Origin: Microbacterium sp. K24
Lineage (GTDB): Bacteria > Actinomycetota > Actinomycetes > Actinomycetales > Microbacteriaceae
NCBI RefSeq assembly: GCF_004794465.1
Contig: NZ_SSDJ01000138.1
Location: 184,508 to 248,507, forward strand
Direction of reading: 5' to 3'
DNA: 64,000 nucleotides
Positions 20,226-30,727 of this stretch are shown here, in pieces; the stretch's first letter is position 1, and each line of letters opens with the position of its first letter. The notes under the pieces are model-generated. The model was not told the DNA's origin and did not search any database. It was given only the letters and a program-made list of their open reading frames with translations. The position numbers were made by a program, and so were the translations under genes.

Positions 20226-20821
20226 TGCGGGCGGATCCGCTCCCAGAGCGCATCCGTCTGGCGATGCGTCTCCGCGAGCTCGCCGGCCGTGTCGATGACG
20301 ACATCCGCGATCGCCAGGCGCTTGTCGTCGGGGACCTGCGCGTCGATCCGCTCCTGCGCGGCGCGCTCGTCCATCCCGCGCAGCTCGACCAGGCGACGGA
20401 GACGTTCGGATGCCGGCGCATGCGCCACGACGATCGTGTCCCACGGGTCGTCGACCCTCGCCTCGACGAGCAGGGGCACGTCGTACACGACCACGGCGTG
20501 CGGGTCGTCGGCGACGGCCTGCTCGAATCGGCGCTGCGACTCGATGCGGACCGCCGGGTGCACGATCGCGTTCAGCTGCTTCAGGAGATCCGCATCACCG
20601 AAGACCTTTGCTCCGAGTGCGGCGCGGTCGAGCGCACCGTCCGGGGCGATGACGTCGGCGCCGAACGTCTCCGCGATCTTCGCCAGCACGGGAGCGCCGG
20701 GAGCCTGCACATCGCGCACGATCTGATCGGCGTCGACGATGATGGCGCCGTGCTCCGCCAGTCTCCGGGCGATGGTCGACTTCCCCGACGCGATGCCGCC
20801 GGTGAGTGCGATGAGAGGCAT
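20222..20821 (-). CDS. coaE: dephospho-CoA kinase
   Basis: Last step of coenzyme A synthesis: phosphorylates the ribose 3'-OH of dephospho-CoA. It has 199 residues, and Walker A is GGIASGKST (8-16). The family motifs DADQIVRDV, HPAVR and VVYDVPLLVEA follow in order. TAGACT stands six bases before the ATG and no ribosome site is seen. The MFS gene follows by a GTGA overlap. Confidence 0.96.
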   Translation of the reverse strand: MPLIALTGGIASGKSTIARRLAEHGAIIVDADQIVRDVQAPGAPVLAKIAETFGADVIAPDGALDRAALGAKVFGDADLLKQLNAIVHPAVRIESQRRFEQAVADDPHAVVVYDVPLLVEARVDDPWDTIVVAHAPASERLRRLVELRGMDERAAQERIDAQVPDDKRLAIADVVIDTAGELAETHRQTDALWERIRPQ

Positions 20822-20827
20822 ACGGCC

Positions 20828-20833
20828 AGTCTA
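20828..20833 (-). promoter_or_regulatory. coaE -10 box, leaderless start predicted
   Basis: TAGACT on the minus strand followed by GGCCGT and the coaE ATG. It lies just beyond the end of the upstream operon (stop at 20854). Confidence 0.55.
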
Positions 20834-20853
20834 GAGTTCGCGGCCCGGGGCGC

Positions 20854-21435
20854 TCACCGCGACAGGAGCTGGCGACGGGAGCTGATCACGCCGGTGTCGA
20901 ATCCCGCGAGGTGGAGGCCGCCGTGGAAGCGCGCGTGCTCGATCTTGATGCAGCGGTCCATCACGACCGACAGTCCCGCGGCCTCCGCGAGAGCCGCGGC
21001 GTCCTCGTTCCAGGAGCCGAGCTGGAGCCATAGTGCGCTGGCGCCGACGTCGATGGCCTCCTGCGCGACCCCCGGGAGGTCGTCGTGCCGACGGAAGACG
21101 TCGACGACGTCCGGCACGACCGGGAGGTCGGCCAGCGAGGCGTACACGGGCTGCCCGAGGATCTCCTTCTCCCGCGGGTTGACGAGGTACACGTCGTAGG
21201 CGGTGCTGGAGAGCAGATAGGTCGCCACGAAGAACGAGGCGCGCGCCGGGTTGTTCGACGCGCCGACGATCGCGACCGACTTCGCGCGGCGGAGCAGGCC
21301 GAAGCGCTCCTGCTGGTTCGGACCGACCCAGGTCCGCCCGGGGGCGGCCGGGGCGGCACCGGGCAGTGCGCAGGCGGCGGCGTCCGTCACCGCCGGAATC
21401 TCGCATGCGTCTGCCGGAGGGTTCGTCCCGCTCAT
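20854..21435 (-). CDS. CoA-binding domain protein (YccU type)
   Basis: A 193-residue single-domain Rossmann protein of the CoA_binding_2 type. The nucleotide-binding loop VAIVGASNNPARASF is followed by the YDVYLVNPREKEILGQPVYASLADLP pattern (seen in parts) and a late MDRCIKIEH segment conserved in the family. Its role is not established. It is the last gene of the ssuBAC-acs-metY operon: its ATG overlaps the metY stop by four bases (ATGA), with GGAG upstream. Here it might sense or hold a CoA ester linked to acs, which is speculation. Confidence 0.88.
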   Translation of the reverse strand: MSGTNPPADACEIPAVTDAAACALPGAAPAAPGRTWVGPNQQERFGLLRRAKSVAIVGASNNPARASFFVATYLLSSTAYDVYLVNPREKEILGQPVYASLADLPVVPDVVDVFRRHDDLPGVAQEAIDVGASALWLQLGSWNEDAAALAEAAGLSVVMDRCIKIEHARFHGGLHLAGFDTGVISSRRQLLSR

Positions 21436-22736
21436 CGGTTGGCTCCTGTCGCGAGGGTGAGGGCCTGGTCGAGGTCCCAGATGATGTCGTCCGCGTCCTC
21501 GAGACCCACCGAGATGCGGATGAGGTCGGGGCGCACGCCGGCAGCCACGAGCTGCTCCTCGGTGAGCTGACGGTGCGTCGTCGATGCGGGGTGGATGACG
21601 AGCGTGCGCGCATCGCCGATGTTCGCCAGGTGCGAGGCGAGCTGCAGATTCTCGATCAGCGCCTCCCCCGCGGCGCGTCCGTCGACGGCCGCGACACCGA
21701 AGGCGAAGACCGAACCGGGTCCGAGCGGCAGGTACTTCGCCGCGCGTTCTCGGTGCGGGTGTCCCTCGAGTCCGGCCCAGGTGACGTACGCCACGCGAGG
21801 GTCGGACGCCAGCCATTCGGCGACGACCCGGGCGTTCGCGAGATGCGCGTCGATGCGCTGCGGGAGGGTCTCCACACCCTGGAGCAGGTTGAACGCGGAC
21901 TGCGGGCTGAGCGCCGGGCCGATATCGCGCAGCTGCTCGGAGCGCAGCTTCGTGAGGAAGCCGTACTCGCCGAAGTTGTCCCACCACTTGATGCCGCCGT
22001 AAGAGTCGACGGGCTCGGTCATCTGCGGGAACTTGCCATTGCCCCAGTCGAACGTGCCCTTCTCGATGACAACGCCCCCGAGGGTCGTGCCGTGCCCGCC
22101 GAGGAACTTCGTCACCGAGTGGATCACGATGTCGGCGCCGTGCTCGAGCGGGCGGGCCAGGTACGGGGTCGCCAGGGTCGCGTCGACGACGAGCGGCACT
22201 CCGGCCTCGTGCGCGACCGCAGCCAGTCCCTCGATGTCGGCGATCTCCCCCGAGGGGTTGCCGATCATCTCGACGTAGACGACCTTCGTCTCGGGACGGA
22301 TCGCAGCGGCGTAGTCGGCGGGGTCGGTCGACGCGACGAAGGTGGTCTCGACGCCGAAGCGCCGGAGGGTCACGTCGAGCTGCGTCACCGTGCCGCCGTA
22401 GAGCTGTGCAGCCGCGACCACGTGATCGCCGGCGCCGACGAGGGCCGCGAACGTGATGAACTCCGCACTCATGCCGGATGCCGTGGCCACGGCTCCGATG
22501 CCACCCTCGAGGGAGGCCAGACGCTCTTCCAGTGCCGCGACGGTGGGGTTGCCGATGCGGGAGTAGATGTTGCCGTACTTCTGCAGGGCGAAGAGGTTTC
22601 CGGCATCCGCCGCGTCGTCGAAGACGAACGACGTCGTCTGGTAGATCGGCACCGCGCGGGCACCGGTCGACGCGTCGGGAGTGCCGCCGGCGTGGAGGGC
22701 TCGGGTGCGGAACCCGAAGCGATGTTCTTCCGTCAT
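21432..22736 (-). CDS. metY: O-acetylhomoserine sulfhydrylase (PLP enzyme)
   Basis: Makes homocysteine from O-acetylhomoserine and sulfide, a direct-sulfhydrylation route to methionine. It has 434 residues, the length typical of MetY rather than of the shorter cystathionine gamma-synthases. The PLP lysine is Lys210 in HSVTKFLGGHG. YGNIYSRIGNPT near residue 54 is the phosphate-binding region contributed by the partner subunit. It starts 21 bases after acs and overlaps the next gene. In this operon the sulfide may come from imported sulfonates. Confidence 0.93.
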   Translation of the reverse strand: MTEEHRFGFRTRALHAGGTPDASTGARAVPIYQTTSFVFDDAADAGNLFALQKYGNIYSRIGNPTVAALEERLASLEGGIGAVATASGMSAEFITFAALVGAGDHVVAAAQLYGGTVTQLDVTLRRFGVETTFVASTDPADYAAAIRPETKVVYVEMIGNPSGEIADIEGLAAVAHEAGVPLVVDATLATPYLARPLEHGADIVIHSVTKFLGGHGTTLGGVVIEKGTFDWGNGKFPQMTEPVDSYGGIKWWDNFGEYGFLTKLRSEQLRDIGPALSPQSAFNLLQGVETLPQRIDAHLANARVVAEWLASDPRVAYVTWAGLEGHPHRERAAKYLPLGPGSVFAFGVAAVDGRAAGEALIENLQLASHLANIGDARTLVIHPASTTHRQLTEEQLVAAGVRPDLIRISVGLEDADDIIWDLDQALTLATGANR

Positions 22737-22757
22737 GATGTCCTCGGTTCGGGGTGG

Positions 22758-24764
<2,007 letters not shown>

Positions 24765-24766
24765 GG

Positions 24767-25627
24767 TCAGGTCCACCGTTTCAGCAGGTACTTCTCCGCC
24801 AGCGCGAGGACGCCGTTGGTGATCGTGCCGAGCACCGCCAGCAGCACGATCGAGAGCAGGATGCGATCGACGCGGCCGCTGTTCTGCGAGTCGGTCAGCA
24901 GGAAGCCCAGACCCATCGACGAGGCGATGAGCTCGGCGGCGACGAGGAACAGCCACGCCTGCGCCAGGGCGAGACGCAGACCCGACACGACCGACGGGAT
25001 CACGGCGGGCAGCTGCACCGTGCGGAACAGCGACCAGCCGTGCAGGCTGAACGACCGGCCCGCCTCGACGAGGTGCGGGTCGACGTGCCGGAGCGCCGAG
25101 GCGACGGTCGTGTACACGGGGAAGAACGCGCCGATCGCGATCAGCGTGACCTTCGACTCCTCACCGATCTGCATCCAGAGGATGAGCAGCGGCACCCACG
25201 CGAGCGACGGCACCGCGCGCACGGCGGCGAGGGTCGGGCTGAGGAGGACATCGCCGAGCCGCGACAGCCCGACGATCCCGGCAGCCGCGAGTCCGATGAC
25301 CGAACCGATCGCGAAGCCGAGCAGCACGCGCTGCACCGAGATGGCGATATGCGTGTAGAGCTGGCCGCTCTCGGCGAGCTCGACGCCGGCGAGGAACACC
25401 GAGGCTGGCGTCGGCAGCCTGTACGGCTCCACGAGACCCGACGTCGTCACGATCTGCCAGGCCAGCACGATGATGACGGGCAGCACCAGGCCGGCGAGGA
25501 TCCGCACGACCGGTCGATCCCAGGCACGGCGAGCACCGGCATCCGCGTGCCGGTACTCCCCCTTGGCTGCGTCGAGCGCGTCCCGCGAATCCGCAGGGAC
25601 GACGACTCGCAGATCGGCTTCGGTCAC
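24767..25627 (-). CDS. ssuC: ABC transporter permease, sulfonate/nitrate/taurine type
   Basis: Inner-membrane channel subunit, 286 residues, about six helices. The cytoplasmic coupling loop EAGRSFSLHGWSLFRTVQLPAVIP matches the EAA motif of the SsuC/TauC/NrtB group. GTG 25627 overlaps the ssuA stop (GTGA). Works with the ATPase and lipoprotein encoded just upstream. The exact substrate is inferred from family and from the neighbouring metY. Confidence 0.9.
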   Translation of the reverse strand: MTEADLRVVVPADSRDALDAAKGEYRHADAGARRAWDRPVVRILAGLVLPVIIVLAWQIVTTSGLVEPYRLPTPASVFLAGVELAESGQLYTHIAISVQRVLLGFAIGSVIGLAAAGIVGLSRLGDVLLSPTLAAVRAVPSLAWVPLLILWMQIGEESKVTLIAIGAFFPVYTTVASALRHVDPHLVEAGRSFSLHGWSLFRTVQLPAVIPSVVSGLRLALAQAWLFLVAAELIASSMGLGFLLTDSQNSGRVDRILLSIVLLAVLGTITNGVLALAEKYLLKRWT

Positions 25628-26670
25628 TCGCCGTCGACCGCCTTCTTCGCGAACGTGTCGTTGACGATCGAGGACAGTGCCTTGTCGACGGAGTCCTTCC
25701 CACCCTGCACGTCACCGGATTCGACGAGAACGGGTGCGATCTTCTCGAGCACGGCGAGCTGGTCGTCACCCGGGATGCCGCTGACGTCGAGGTTCGAGCG
25801 CTCTTCGATGACGGTGGTCGCCACGTCGATGTCGATTCCGGCGACCTCGGCGAGCAGCGCCGCGGTCTCTTCGGGGTTCTCGAGGGCCCACTCGCGAGCC
25901 TGCTCGTAGGCGTCGACGACGGCCTGGGCGAGGTCGGGGTGGTTCGTGATGAAGTCCTCGGTGGCGTTGAGGAAGCCGTAGGTGTTGAAGTCGACATTGC
26001 GGTAGATCAGCTTGTCGCCCGACTCCGCCTCTGCCGCGGCCATGATCGGGTCGAGACCGGCCCACGCGGCGACGGATCCGCCGTCGAGGGCGGCGCGGCC
26101 GTCGGCGTGCTGCAGGTTCTGCACCTCGACGTCGGAGAGCGAGAGGCCCTCCTCCTCGAGCGCCTGGAGCAGGAAGAAGTAGGGGTCGGTGCCCTTGGTC
26201 GCCGCGACGGACTTGCCCTTGAGGTCGGCGACGGAGGTGATGTCGCTGTCGGGTCCGACGACGATCGCCGACCACTCCGGCTGCGAGAAGACGTCGATGA
26301 CCTGGATCGGCGAGCCGTTGGAGCGCGCGAGCAGGGCGGCGGAGCCGGCGGTAGAGCCCACGTCGACCGAGCCGGAGCGCAGCAGCTCGTTGGCCTTGTT
26401 CGAGCCGGCGGACTGGATCCACTCGACCGCGACGTCGTCGCCGAGGATCTCCTCGAGGATGCCCTGGTCCTTGATGACGAGGCTCAGCGGGTTGTACGTC
26501 GCGAAGTCGATCGAAAGGGTGTCGGACGACCATTCGGTCGCTCCCGCGGTGCTCTCGGTCTGAGGGGCATCGGCTTCGGCGTTCTCGCCGGCGACGCAAC
26601 CGGTCGCGACGAGCATCATCGTGCCGGCGATCGCGATCGCAGGGATGATTCGGCGGGTGATGGTGCTCAT
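25624..26670 (-). CDS. ssuA: ABC transporter substrate-binding lipoprotein, SsuA type
   Basis: Surface-tethered binding protein of 348 residues. A basic, hydrophobic signal ends in a lipobox with Cys25 (LVATGC). The mature part follows the SsuA/TauA fold: DFATYNPLSLV at the start, GSVDVGSTAGSAALLA, then VADLKGKSVAATKGTDPYFFL. AGGAG precedes the ATG, which overlaps the ssuB stop by four bases. The ligand is probably an alkanesulfonate, but taurine, nitrate or an aromatic sulfonate cannot be excluded by sequence. Confidence 0.9.
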   Translation of the reverse strand: MSTITRRIIPAIAIAGTMMLVATGCVAGENAEADAPQTESTAGATEWSSDTLSIDFATYNPLSLVIKDQGILEEILGDDVAVEWIQSAGSNKANELLRSGSVDVGSTAGSAALLARSNGSPIQVIDVFSQPEWSAIVVGPDSDITSVADLKGKSVAATKGTDPYFFLLQALEEEGLSLSDVEVQNLQHADGRAALDGGSVAAWAGLDPIMAAAEAESGDKLIYRNVDFNTYGFLNATEDFITNHPDLAQAVVDAYEQAREWALENPEETAALLAEVAGIDIDVATTVIEERSNLDVSGIPGDDQLAVLEKIAPVLVESGDVQGGKDSVDKALSSIVNDTFAKKAVDGE

Positions 26671-27518
26671 CGGGTCTCCTCGGTGATGCGGTGGTGGGTG
26701 TCGACGCCGAGTCCTTCGAGGAGCTCGGCGCGCAGGTCGGCGAGACCGCGATCGGCGCGGTCTCGGGGACGGATGCCGGGGACGGCGACGGTGCGCGCGA
26801 TGGAGGTCGCGTTGTCGCCGCGGTCGTCGCTGAGCGTGCGCAGCAACAGCACGCGATCGGCGAGGTACAGGGCTTCCTCGACGTCGTGCGTGACGAGGAG
26901 GATCGTGGTGGGCTCGGCCGCGTGGATCTTCAGCAGCAGATCGTGCATGCGGAGGCGGGTGAGCGCGTCGAGGGCGCCGAACGGCTCGTCGAGCAGAAGC
27001 ACGCCGGGGTTGCGGGCCAGAGCGCGAGCCAGAGAGGCGCGCTGCGCCATGCCGCCGGACACTTCGCGCGGACGCTGGTCGGCCGCATGCTCGAGTCCGA
27101 CGAGGTGCAGCAGTTCGCTCACACGCTCGCGTCCTGCTCGCCGGGCGGTGCCCCGCGGCAGGCCGATCTCGACGTTCTGTGCCAGGGTGCGCCAGGGCAG
27201 GAGCCGCGGCTCCTGGAAGGCGACGGCAGTGCGCTCGTCGACATCGGCCACGCCGGTGCCGTCGAGGCGGATGCTGCCGCGTGTCGGTGCGTCCAACCCG
27301 CCGACGAGACGCAGGAGCGTGGACTTGCCGCATCCGGATGGGCCGACGACGGCGACGATCTCGCCGGGGGTGATGTCGACGTCGACGCCGCGCAGCACGT
27401 CACGTCGCCCCTGCGGAAGGGCGAAGGAGCGGTCGATGTTCTCGAGCCGTACAGCCTGCGCCAGACCCGCCGATCTCGAGGCGTCCGCGGTGCGCGACAC
27501 AGGGAGGAGGGCGGTCAT
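26667..27518 (-). CDS. ssuB: ABC transporter ATP-binding protein, SsuB type
   Basis: A 283-residue ATPase and the first gene of the six-gene operon. Walker A is GPSGCGKST, the signature is VSGGMAQR (a slightly degenerate LSGGQ), Walker B is VLLLDEPFGALD, and the switch His is in VTHDVEEA. Q-loop FQEPRLLPW is typical of SsuB/TauB. Upstream lies an inverted repeat overlapping a -10-like hexamer, suggesting repression when sulfur is plentiful. Confidence 0.92.
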   Translation of the reverse strand: MTALLPVSRTADASRSAGLAQAVRLENIDRSFALPQGRRDVLRGVDVDITPGEIVAVVGPSGCGKSTLLRLVGGLDAPTRGSIRLDGTGVADVDERTAVAFQEPRLLPWRTLAQNVEIGLPRGTARRAGRERVSELLHLVGLEHAADQRPREVSGGMAQRASLARALARNPGVLLLDEPFGALDALTRLRMHDLLLKIHAAEPTTILLVTHDVEEALYLADRVLLLRTLSDDRGDNATSIARTVAVPGIRPRDRADRGLADLRAELLEGLGVDTHHRITEETR

Positions 27519-27544
27519 ACCCCCATGCTGTCCGAGGGAGGGAA

Positions 27545-27565
27545 ATGTTACGAATGCGGTCGTAA
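27545..27565 (-). promoter_or_regulatory. candidate operator/promoter of the ssu operon
   Basis: TTACG (27548-27552) and CGTAA (27561-27565) form an inverted repeat with an 8-base centre. On the minus strand TAACAT (27550 to 27545) is a -10-like hexamer about 27 bases before the ssuB start and overlaps one arm. It does not match the Corynebacterium McbR site. Confidence 0.35.
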
Positions 27566-27607
27566 TGTTCCGTCACGCAGGGTCTGCCGGGTGCGGGGAC
27601 ATGCGAA

Positions 27608-27650
27608 ACGGGCCGCCACGCCCTCCCGAAGGAGAGGTGACGGCCCGTTC
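27608..27650 (-). terminator. terminator downstream of rpsA
   Basis: AACGGGCCG pairs with CGGCCCGTT at the base; the inner stem GCCCTCC/GGAG is imperfect, around a CGAA tetraloop. On the minus strand it begins about 14 bases after the rpsA stop and is followed by TTTCGC. Confidence 0.65.
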
Positions 27651-27663
27651 CAGAGCGTGATGC

Positions 27664-29118
27664 TTACGCGTTGCCGCCCGACAGCTTCTCGCGGAGAGCC
27701 GCGAGTGCCTCGTCGTCGGCGAGGGTGCCTGCACCGGTCGCCTCGCTCGAGAAGACCTGGCCGCCGAAGTCGGCGCCGGCCTCTGCCTCGGCCTCTGCGG
27801 CCTTGGTGACCTGAGCCTTGTGGGCCTCCCAGCGAGCCTGGGCTGCAGCGTACTCCTGCTCCCATGCCTCGCGCTGGGCGTCGAAGCCTTCCTTCCACGC
27901 ACCGGTCTCGGCGTCAAAGCCCTCCGGGTACTTGTACTCGCCGTTCTCGTCGTACTCCGCGACCATGCCGTAGAGGGCCGGGTCGAACTCGGTGCCGTTG
28001 GGGTCGACCGACTCGTTGGCCTGCTTGAGCGACAGCGAGATGCGGCGACGCTCCAGGTCGATGTCGATGACCTTGACGAAGACCTCTTCGCCGACGGAGA
28101 CGACCTGCTCGGCCAGCTCGACGTGCTTGCTGGAGAGCTCGGAGATGTGGACGAGGCCCTCGATGCCGTCTGCGACGCGCACGAACGCACCGAACGGAAC
28201 GAGCTTGGTGACCTTACCCGGCGTGACCTGTCCGATCGCGTGGGTGCGGGCGAAGACCTGCCACGGGTCCTCCTGCGTCGCCTTAAGCGACAGGGAGACG
28301 CGCTCGCGGTCGAGGTCGACCTCGAGGATCTCGACGGTGACCTCCTGGCCCACCTCGACGACCTCGGAGGCGTGCTCGATGTGCTTCCAGGACAGCTCGG
28401 AGACGTGCACGAGGCCGTCCACGCCGCCCAGGTCGACGAACGCACCGAAGTTGACGATCGACGACACGACACCCTTGCGGACCTGACCCTTGTGCAGGTT
28501 GTTCAGGAACGTGGTGCGCGACTCCGACTGCGTCTGCTCGAGCAGCGCGCGGCGGCTGAGCACGACGTTGTTGCGGTTCTTGTCGAGCTCAAGGATCTTG
28601 GCCTCGATCTCCTGGCCGAGGTACGGCGTGAGGTCGCGGACGCGGCGCAGCTCGATGAGCGAGGCCGGCAGGAAGCCGCGAAGGCCGATGTCGACGATGA
28701 GTCCACCCTTGACGACCTCGATGACCGTACCGGTGACGACGCCGTCGTTCTCCTTGATCTTCTCGACGTCTCCCCAGGCACGCTCGTACTGAGCGCGCTT
28801 CTTGGAGAGGATCAGACGGCCTTCCTTGTCCTCCTTCTGGAGAACGAGAGCCTCGACCTCGTCGCCGACCTTGACGACCTCGTTGGGGTCGACGTCGTGC
28901 TTGATGGAGAGTTCGCGCGAGGGGATGACACCCTCGGTCTTGTATCCGACGTCGAGCAGAACCTCATCGCGGTCGATCTTGACGATCGTGCCTTCGATGA
29001 TGTCGCCGTCGTTGAAGAACTTCAGGGTCTTCTCGACCGCGGCCAGGAAGTCCTCAGCAGATCCGATGTCGTTGATGGCGACCTGCTTGGTGGCCGGGGC
29101 GGTCGTTGCGGTAGTCAT
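27664..29118 (-). CDS. rpsA: 30S ribosomal protein S1
   Basis: mRNA-binding ribosomal protein with 484 residues. Four S1 (OB-fold) domains are visible at about 37-106, 123-190, 210-280 and 295-365, the usual number in actinobacteria. Repeats 3 and 4 are the best conserved (KGVVSSIVNFGAFVDLGG, PGKVTKLVPFGAFVRVAD). An acidic, Ala/Glu-rich tail follows. Start ATG 29118 begins MTTATTAPATKQVAIND; AAGGA lies 12 bases upstream. It is monocistronic, with a hairpin after it. Confidence 0.96.
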   Translation of the reverse strand: MTTATTAPATKQVAINDIGSAEDFLAAVEKTLKFFNDGDIIEGTIVKIDRDEVLLDVGYKTEGVIPSRELSIKHDVDPNEVVKVGDEVEALVLQKEDKEGRLILSKKRAQYERAWGDVEKIKENDGVVTGTVIEVVKGGLIVDIGLRGFLPASLIELRRVRDLTPYLGQEIEAKILELDKNRNNVVLSRRALLEQTQSESRTTFLNNLHKGQVRKGVVSSIVNFGAFVDLGGVDGLVHVSELSWKHIEHASEVVEVGQEVTVEILEVDLDRERVSLSLKATQEDPWQVFARTHAIGQVTPGKVTKLVPFGAFVRVADGIEGLVHISELSSKHVELAEQVVSVGEEVFVKVIDIDLERRRISLSLKQANESVDPNGTEFDPALYGMVAEYDENGEYKYPEGFDAETGAWKEGFDAQREAWEQEYAAAQARWEAHKAQVTKAAEAEAEAGADFGGQVFSSEATGAGTLADDEALAALREKLSGGNA

Positions 29119-29307
29119 GTAGTGGGTTGTCCTTGTTGGATGGAGTCTCAGGCTGAGACGCAAAGGCCGCGCACGGCCGACAGCATGCTTCACAGCGGTT
29201 GGATTTTGGTGTTCTGGCACGAGGGCATGCGTAGGCACGCCACGAGTGACATCTCAGGTTATCAGAAGTACGGATGCCGGTGGGATTCGGATTTCGCGGT
29301 GTGTGCC

Positions 29308-29316
29308 TGTGGATAA
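29308..29316 (-). promoter_or_regulatory. perfect DnaA box
   Basis: TTATCCACA (read on minus) lies in the gap between rpsA and the divergent lipoprotein gene, about 190 bases upstream of the rpsA start and 28 bases before the lipoprotein -10 box. It is isolated, so not an origin; a regulatory or DnaA-titrating site is possible. Confidence 0.5.
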
Positions 29317-29343
29317 CTTCTGCGCGCGGTTCCTGCGTCGGGC

Positions 29344-29349
29344 TACCGT
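29344..29349 (+). promoter_or_regulatory. -10 box for the 29356 lipoprotein, leaderless
   Basis: TACCGT followed by six bases (GACCGG) and the GTG start. Confidence 0.45.
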
Positions 29350-29355
29350 GACCGG

Positions 29356-29895
29356 GTGAATCTCCCCCGCCCCGCGTCTGTTCCGATCATCGCGCTTGCG
29401 TTGGTGTGCGCCGCGCTCGTCGGGTGCTCCCCCACGCCGGCACCGAAACCCACGCCGACTCCGGCGTTCGCGTCTGAGGAAGAGGCGTTCGCTGCCGCGG
29501 AGGAGACGTATAGGGAGTACAACGAGGCCAGTAATGCGGATCTCGCTGGCAATTCAACAAAAGACCCCCAGGACTATCTCATCGGGAGCGCTCTCGAAGG
29601 GTTCCTCGACGGCCGAGAGTATCTGAGGACCAACGGCCTTGCTCTGCAGGGAGAAACCCATGTCATCAATTTTCAAGGCGAGTCTGCGACGATCTCCCTA
29701 GGCTCCACCGAAGTCTCCATGCTCGTCTGCCTTGACATCTCCGCGACAACGCTGATCGACGTATCTGGTCGGGATGTCACGCCCGCGACTCGGCCGGGCA
29801 CCGTGGGGCAGAGAGTGACCTTGATCGCCGATACCTCGGCATTTCGGATCTCCCAAGAGTCCGAGGCGGAGGCGGGCGCATGCTTGCTCGGTTGA
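29356..29895 (+). CDS. small lipoprotein of unknown function
   Basis: A 179-residue protein with a lipoprotein signal ending at Cys24 (ALVGC), a Pro/Lys/Thr linker (PTPAPKPTPTPAF), then an acidic helical segment and a beta-rich domain with two more cysteines. The fold is unknown. Base composition is lower in GC than neighbours, with codons such as AAT, CAA and TCA clustered near 29530-29680, hinting at later acquisition or weak selection. It overlaps the next gene by 16 bases, so the two are a pair. Confidence 0.82.
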   Translation: MNLPRPASVPIIALALVCAALVGCSPTPAPKPTPTPAFASEEEAFAAAEETYREYNEASNADLAGNSTKDPQDYLIGSALEGFLDGREYLRTNGLALQGETHVINFQGESATISLGSTEVSMLVCLDISATTLIDVSGRDVTPATRPGTVGQRVTLIADTSAFRISQESEAEAGACLLG

Positions 29896-30698
29896 TCACC
29901 ATTGTCGCTACTGCGACTGCGTTGCTGGCGATAGCGCCGCAGTCGAGTTCATCTTCTTGCCCTCGAGACGTTCTGGCATCCTTTGGATTCTGCCCAACGA
30001 TCAGCAACGACGGCTCCGCCGCGAGAGTGGGCGGCTCTAAGCCCATTCCCGGCAGGAATCCGATCTCATCTCCGATCGGGAACGACTCTCCCCGCGATCA
30101 GGGACCTCCTCCCCCGCCTCCGTTCAAGCTGTGCGAGAGGTCTGTCACCCACCTCCGCGTCTGCCCTAAGGAGTCCGAACCGGCAGATCCGACGGCGCCG
30201 CCGGCTCCCGGCATCCCCGGGATCACGCTCACCGACCTCGCGCAGTTCGCCCCGAATCCCGTCGCTGCCACGGGCGAACCCGACAACCTCGGGGTCGCCG
30301 GCATGCCGACGAACTTCGTCGCCGCGGCATCCGCTCACACGCGCGCCGGAGCACTGTTCGGCATCCCGGTGACCGTGCGATTCACTCCGGTCGGCTTCGA
30401 CTTCCGCTACGGCGACGGCGACACGACGACCACGACCACCGGCGGTCAGACCTGGTCGGCGCTCGGTCAGGCGACCTTCACCCCCACGGCCACCAGCCAC
30501 ATCTACCGCGAGCGGGGCACCTACGATGCGAGCGTCACAGTCCGCTACACGGCAGAAGTCGACCTGGGCACCGGCTGGTTCCCCGTCGAAGGACAGCTCT
30601 CGATCGACGGCCCGACTCAACAGATCCGCATCTTCGAGGCGCACACCGCCCTGGTCGCGCGGACCTGCGTAGAGCAGCCCGCAGCACCCGGGTGCTGA
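29880..30698 (+). CDS. secreted PKD-like domain protein
   Basis: A 272-residue protein. A Sec-type signal (residues 1-20) is followed by a Ser- and Pro-rich linker including a run of seven prolines, then a beta-sandwich region. The core FDFRYGDGDTTTTTTGG ... SHIYRERGTYDASVTVRY is the PKD signature (YGDG and the Tyr of the last strands). Four cysteines near residues 27-95 and two at the C terminus may form disulfides. PKD domains usually mediate surface or polysaccharide contacts. Coupled to the upstream lipoprotein by overlap. No enzyme domain is present. Confidence 0.82.
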   Translation: MLARLITIVATATALLAIAPQSSSSSCPRDVLASFGFCPTISNDGSAARVGGSKPIPGRNPISSPIGNDSPRDQGPPPPPPFKLCERSVTHLRVCPKESEPADPTAPPAPGIPGITLTDLAQFAPNPVAATGEPDNLGVAGMPTNFVAAASAHTRAGALFGIPVTVRFTPVGFDFRYGDGDTTTTTTGGQTWSALGQATFTPTATSHIYRERGTYDASVTVRYTAEVDLGTGWFPVEGQLSIDGPTQQIRIFEAHTALVARTCVEQPAAPGC

Positions 30699-30715
30699 AC
30701 GTCGCCGGTCGTCGT

Positions 30716-30721
30716 TACTCT
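30716..30721 (+). promoter_or_regulatory. -10 box for the 5'-3' exonuclease gene, leaderless
   Basis: TACTCT followed by GAGTCC and the ATG at 30728. No other ribosome site is visible. Confidence 0.45.
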
Positions 30722-30727
30722 GAGTCC

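Noticed and set aside
20225..20444. N-terminal extension of the MFS transporter into coaE
   Set aside because: The extension is Arg/Gly/Asp-rich and antisense-like in composition; the GTG overlapping the coaE stop gives a normal transporter start.
24776..24956. N-terminal extension of the acyl-CoA ligase into ssuC
   Set aside because: The extended residues are an out-of-frame reading of ssuC, and homologues start near the GTGs at 24764-24776.
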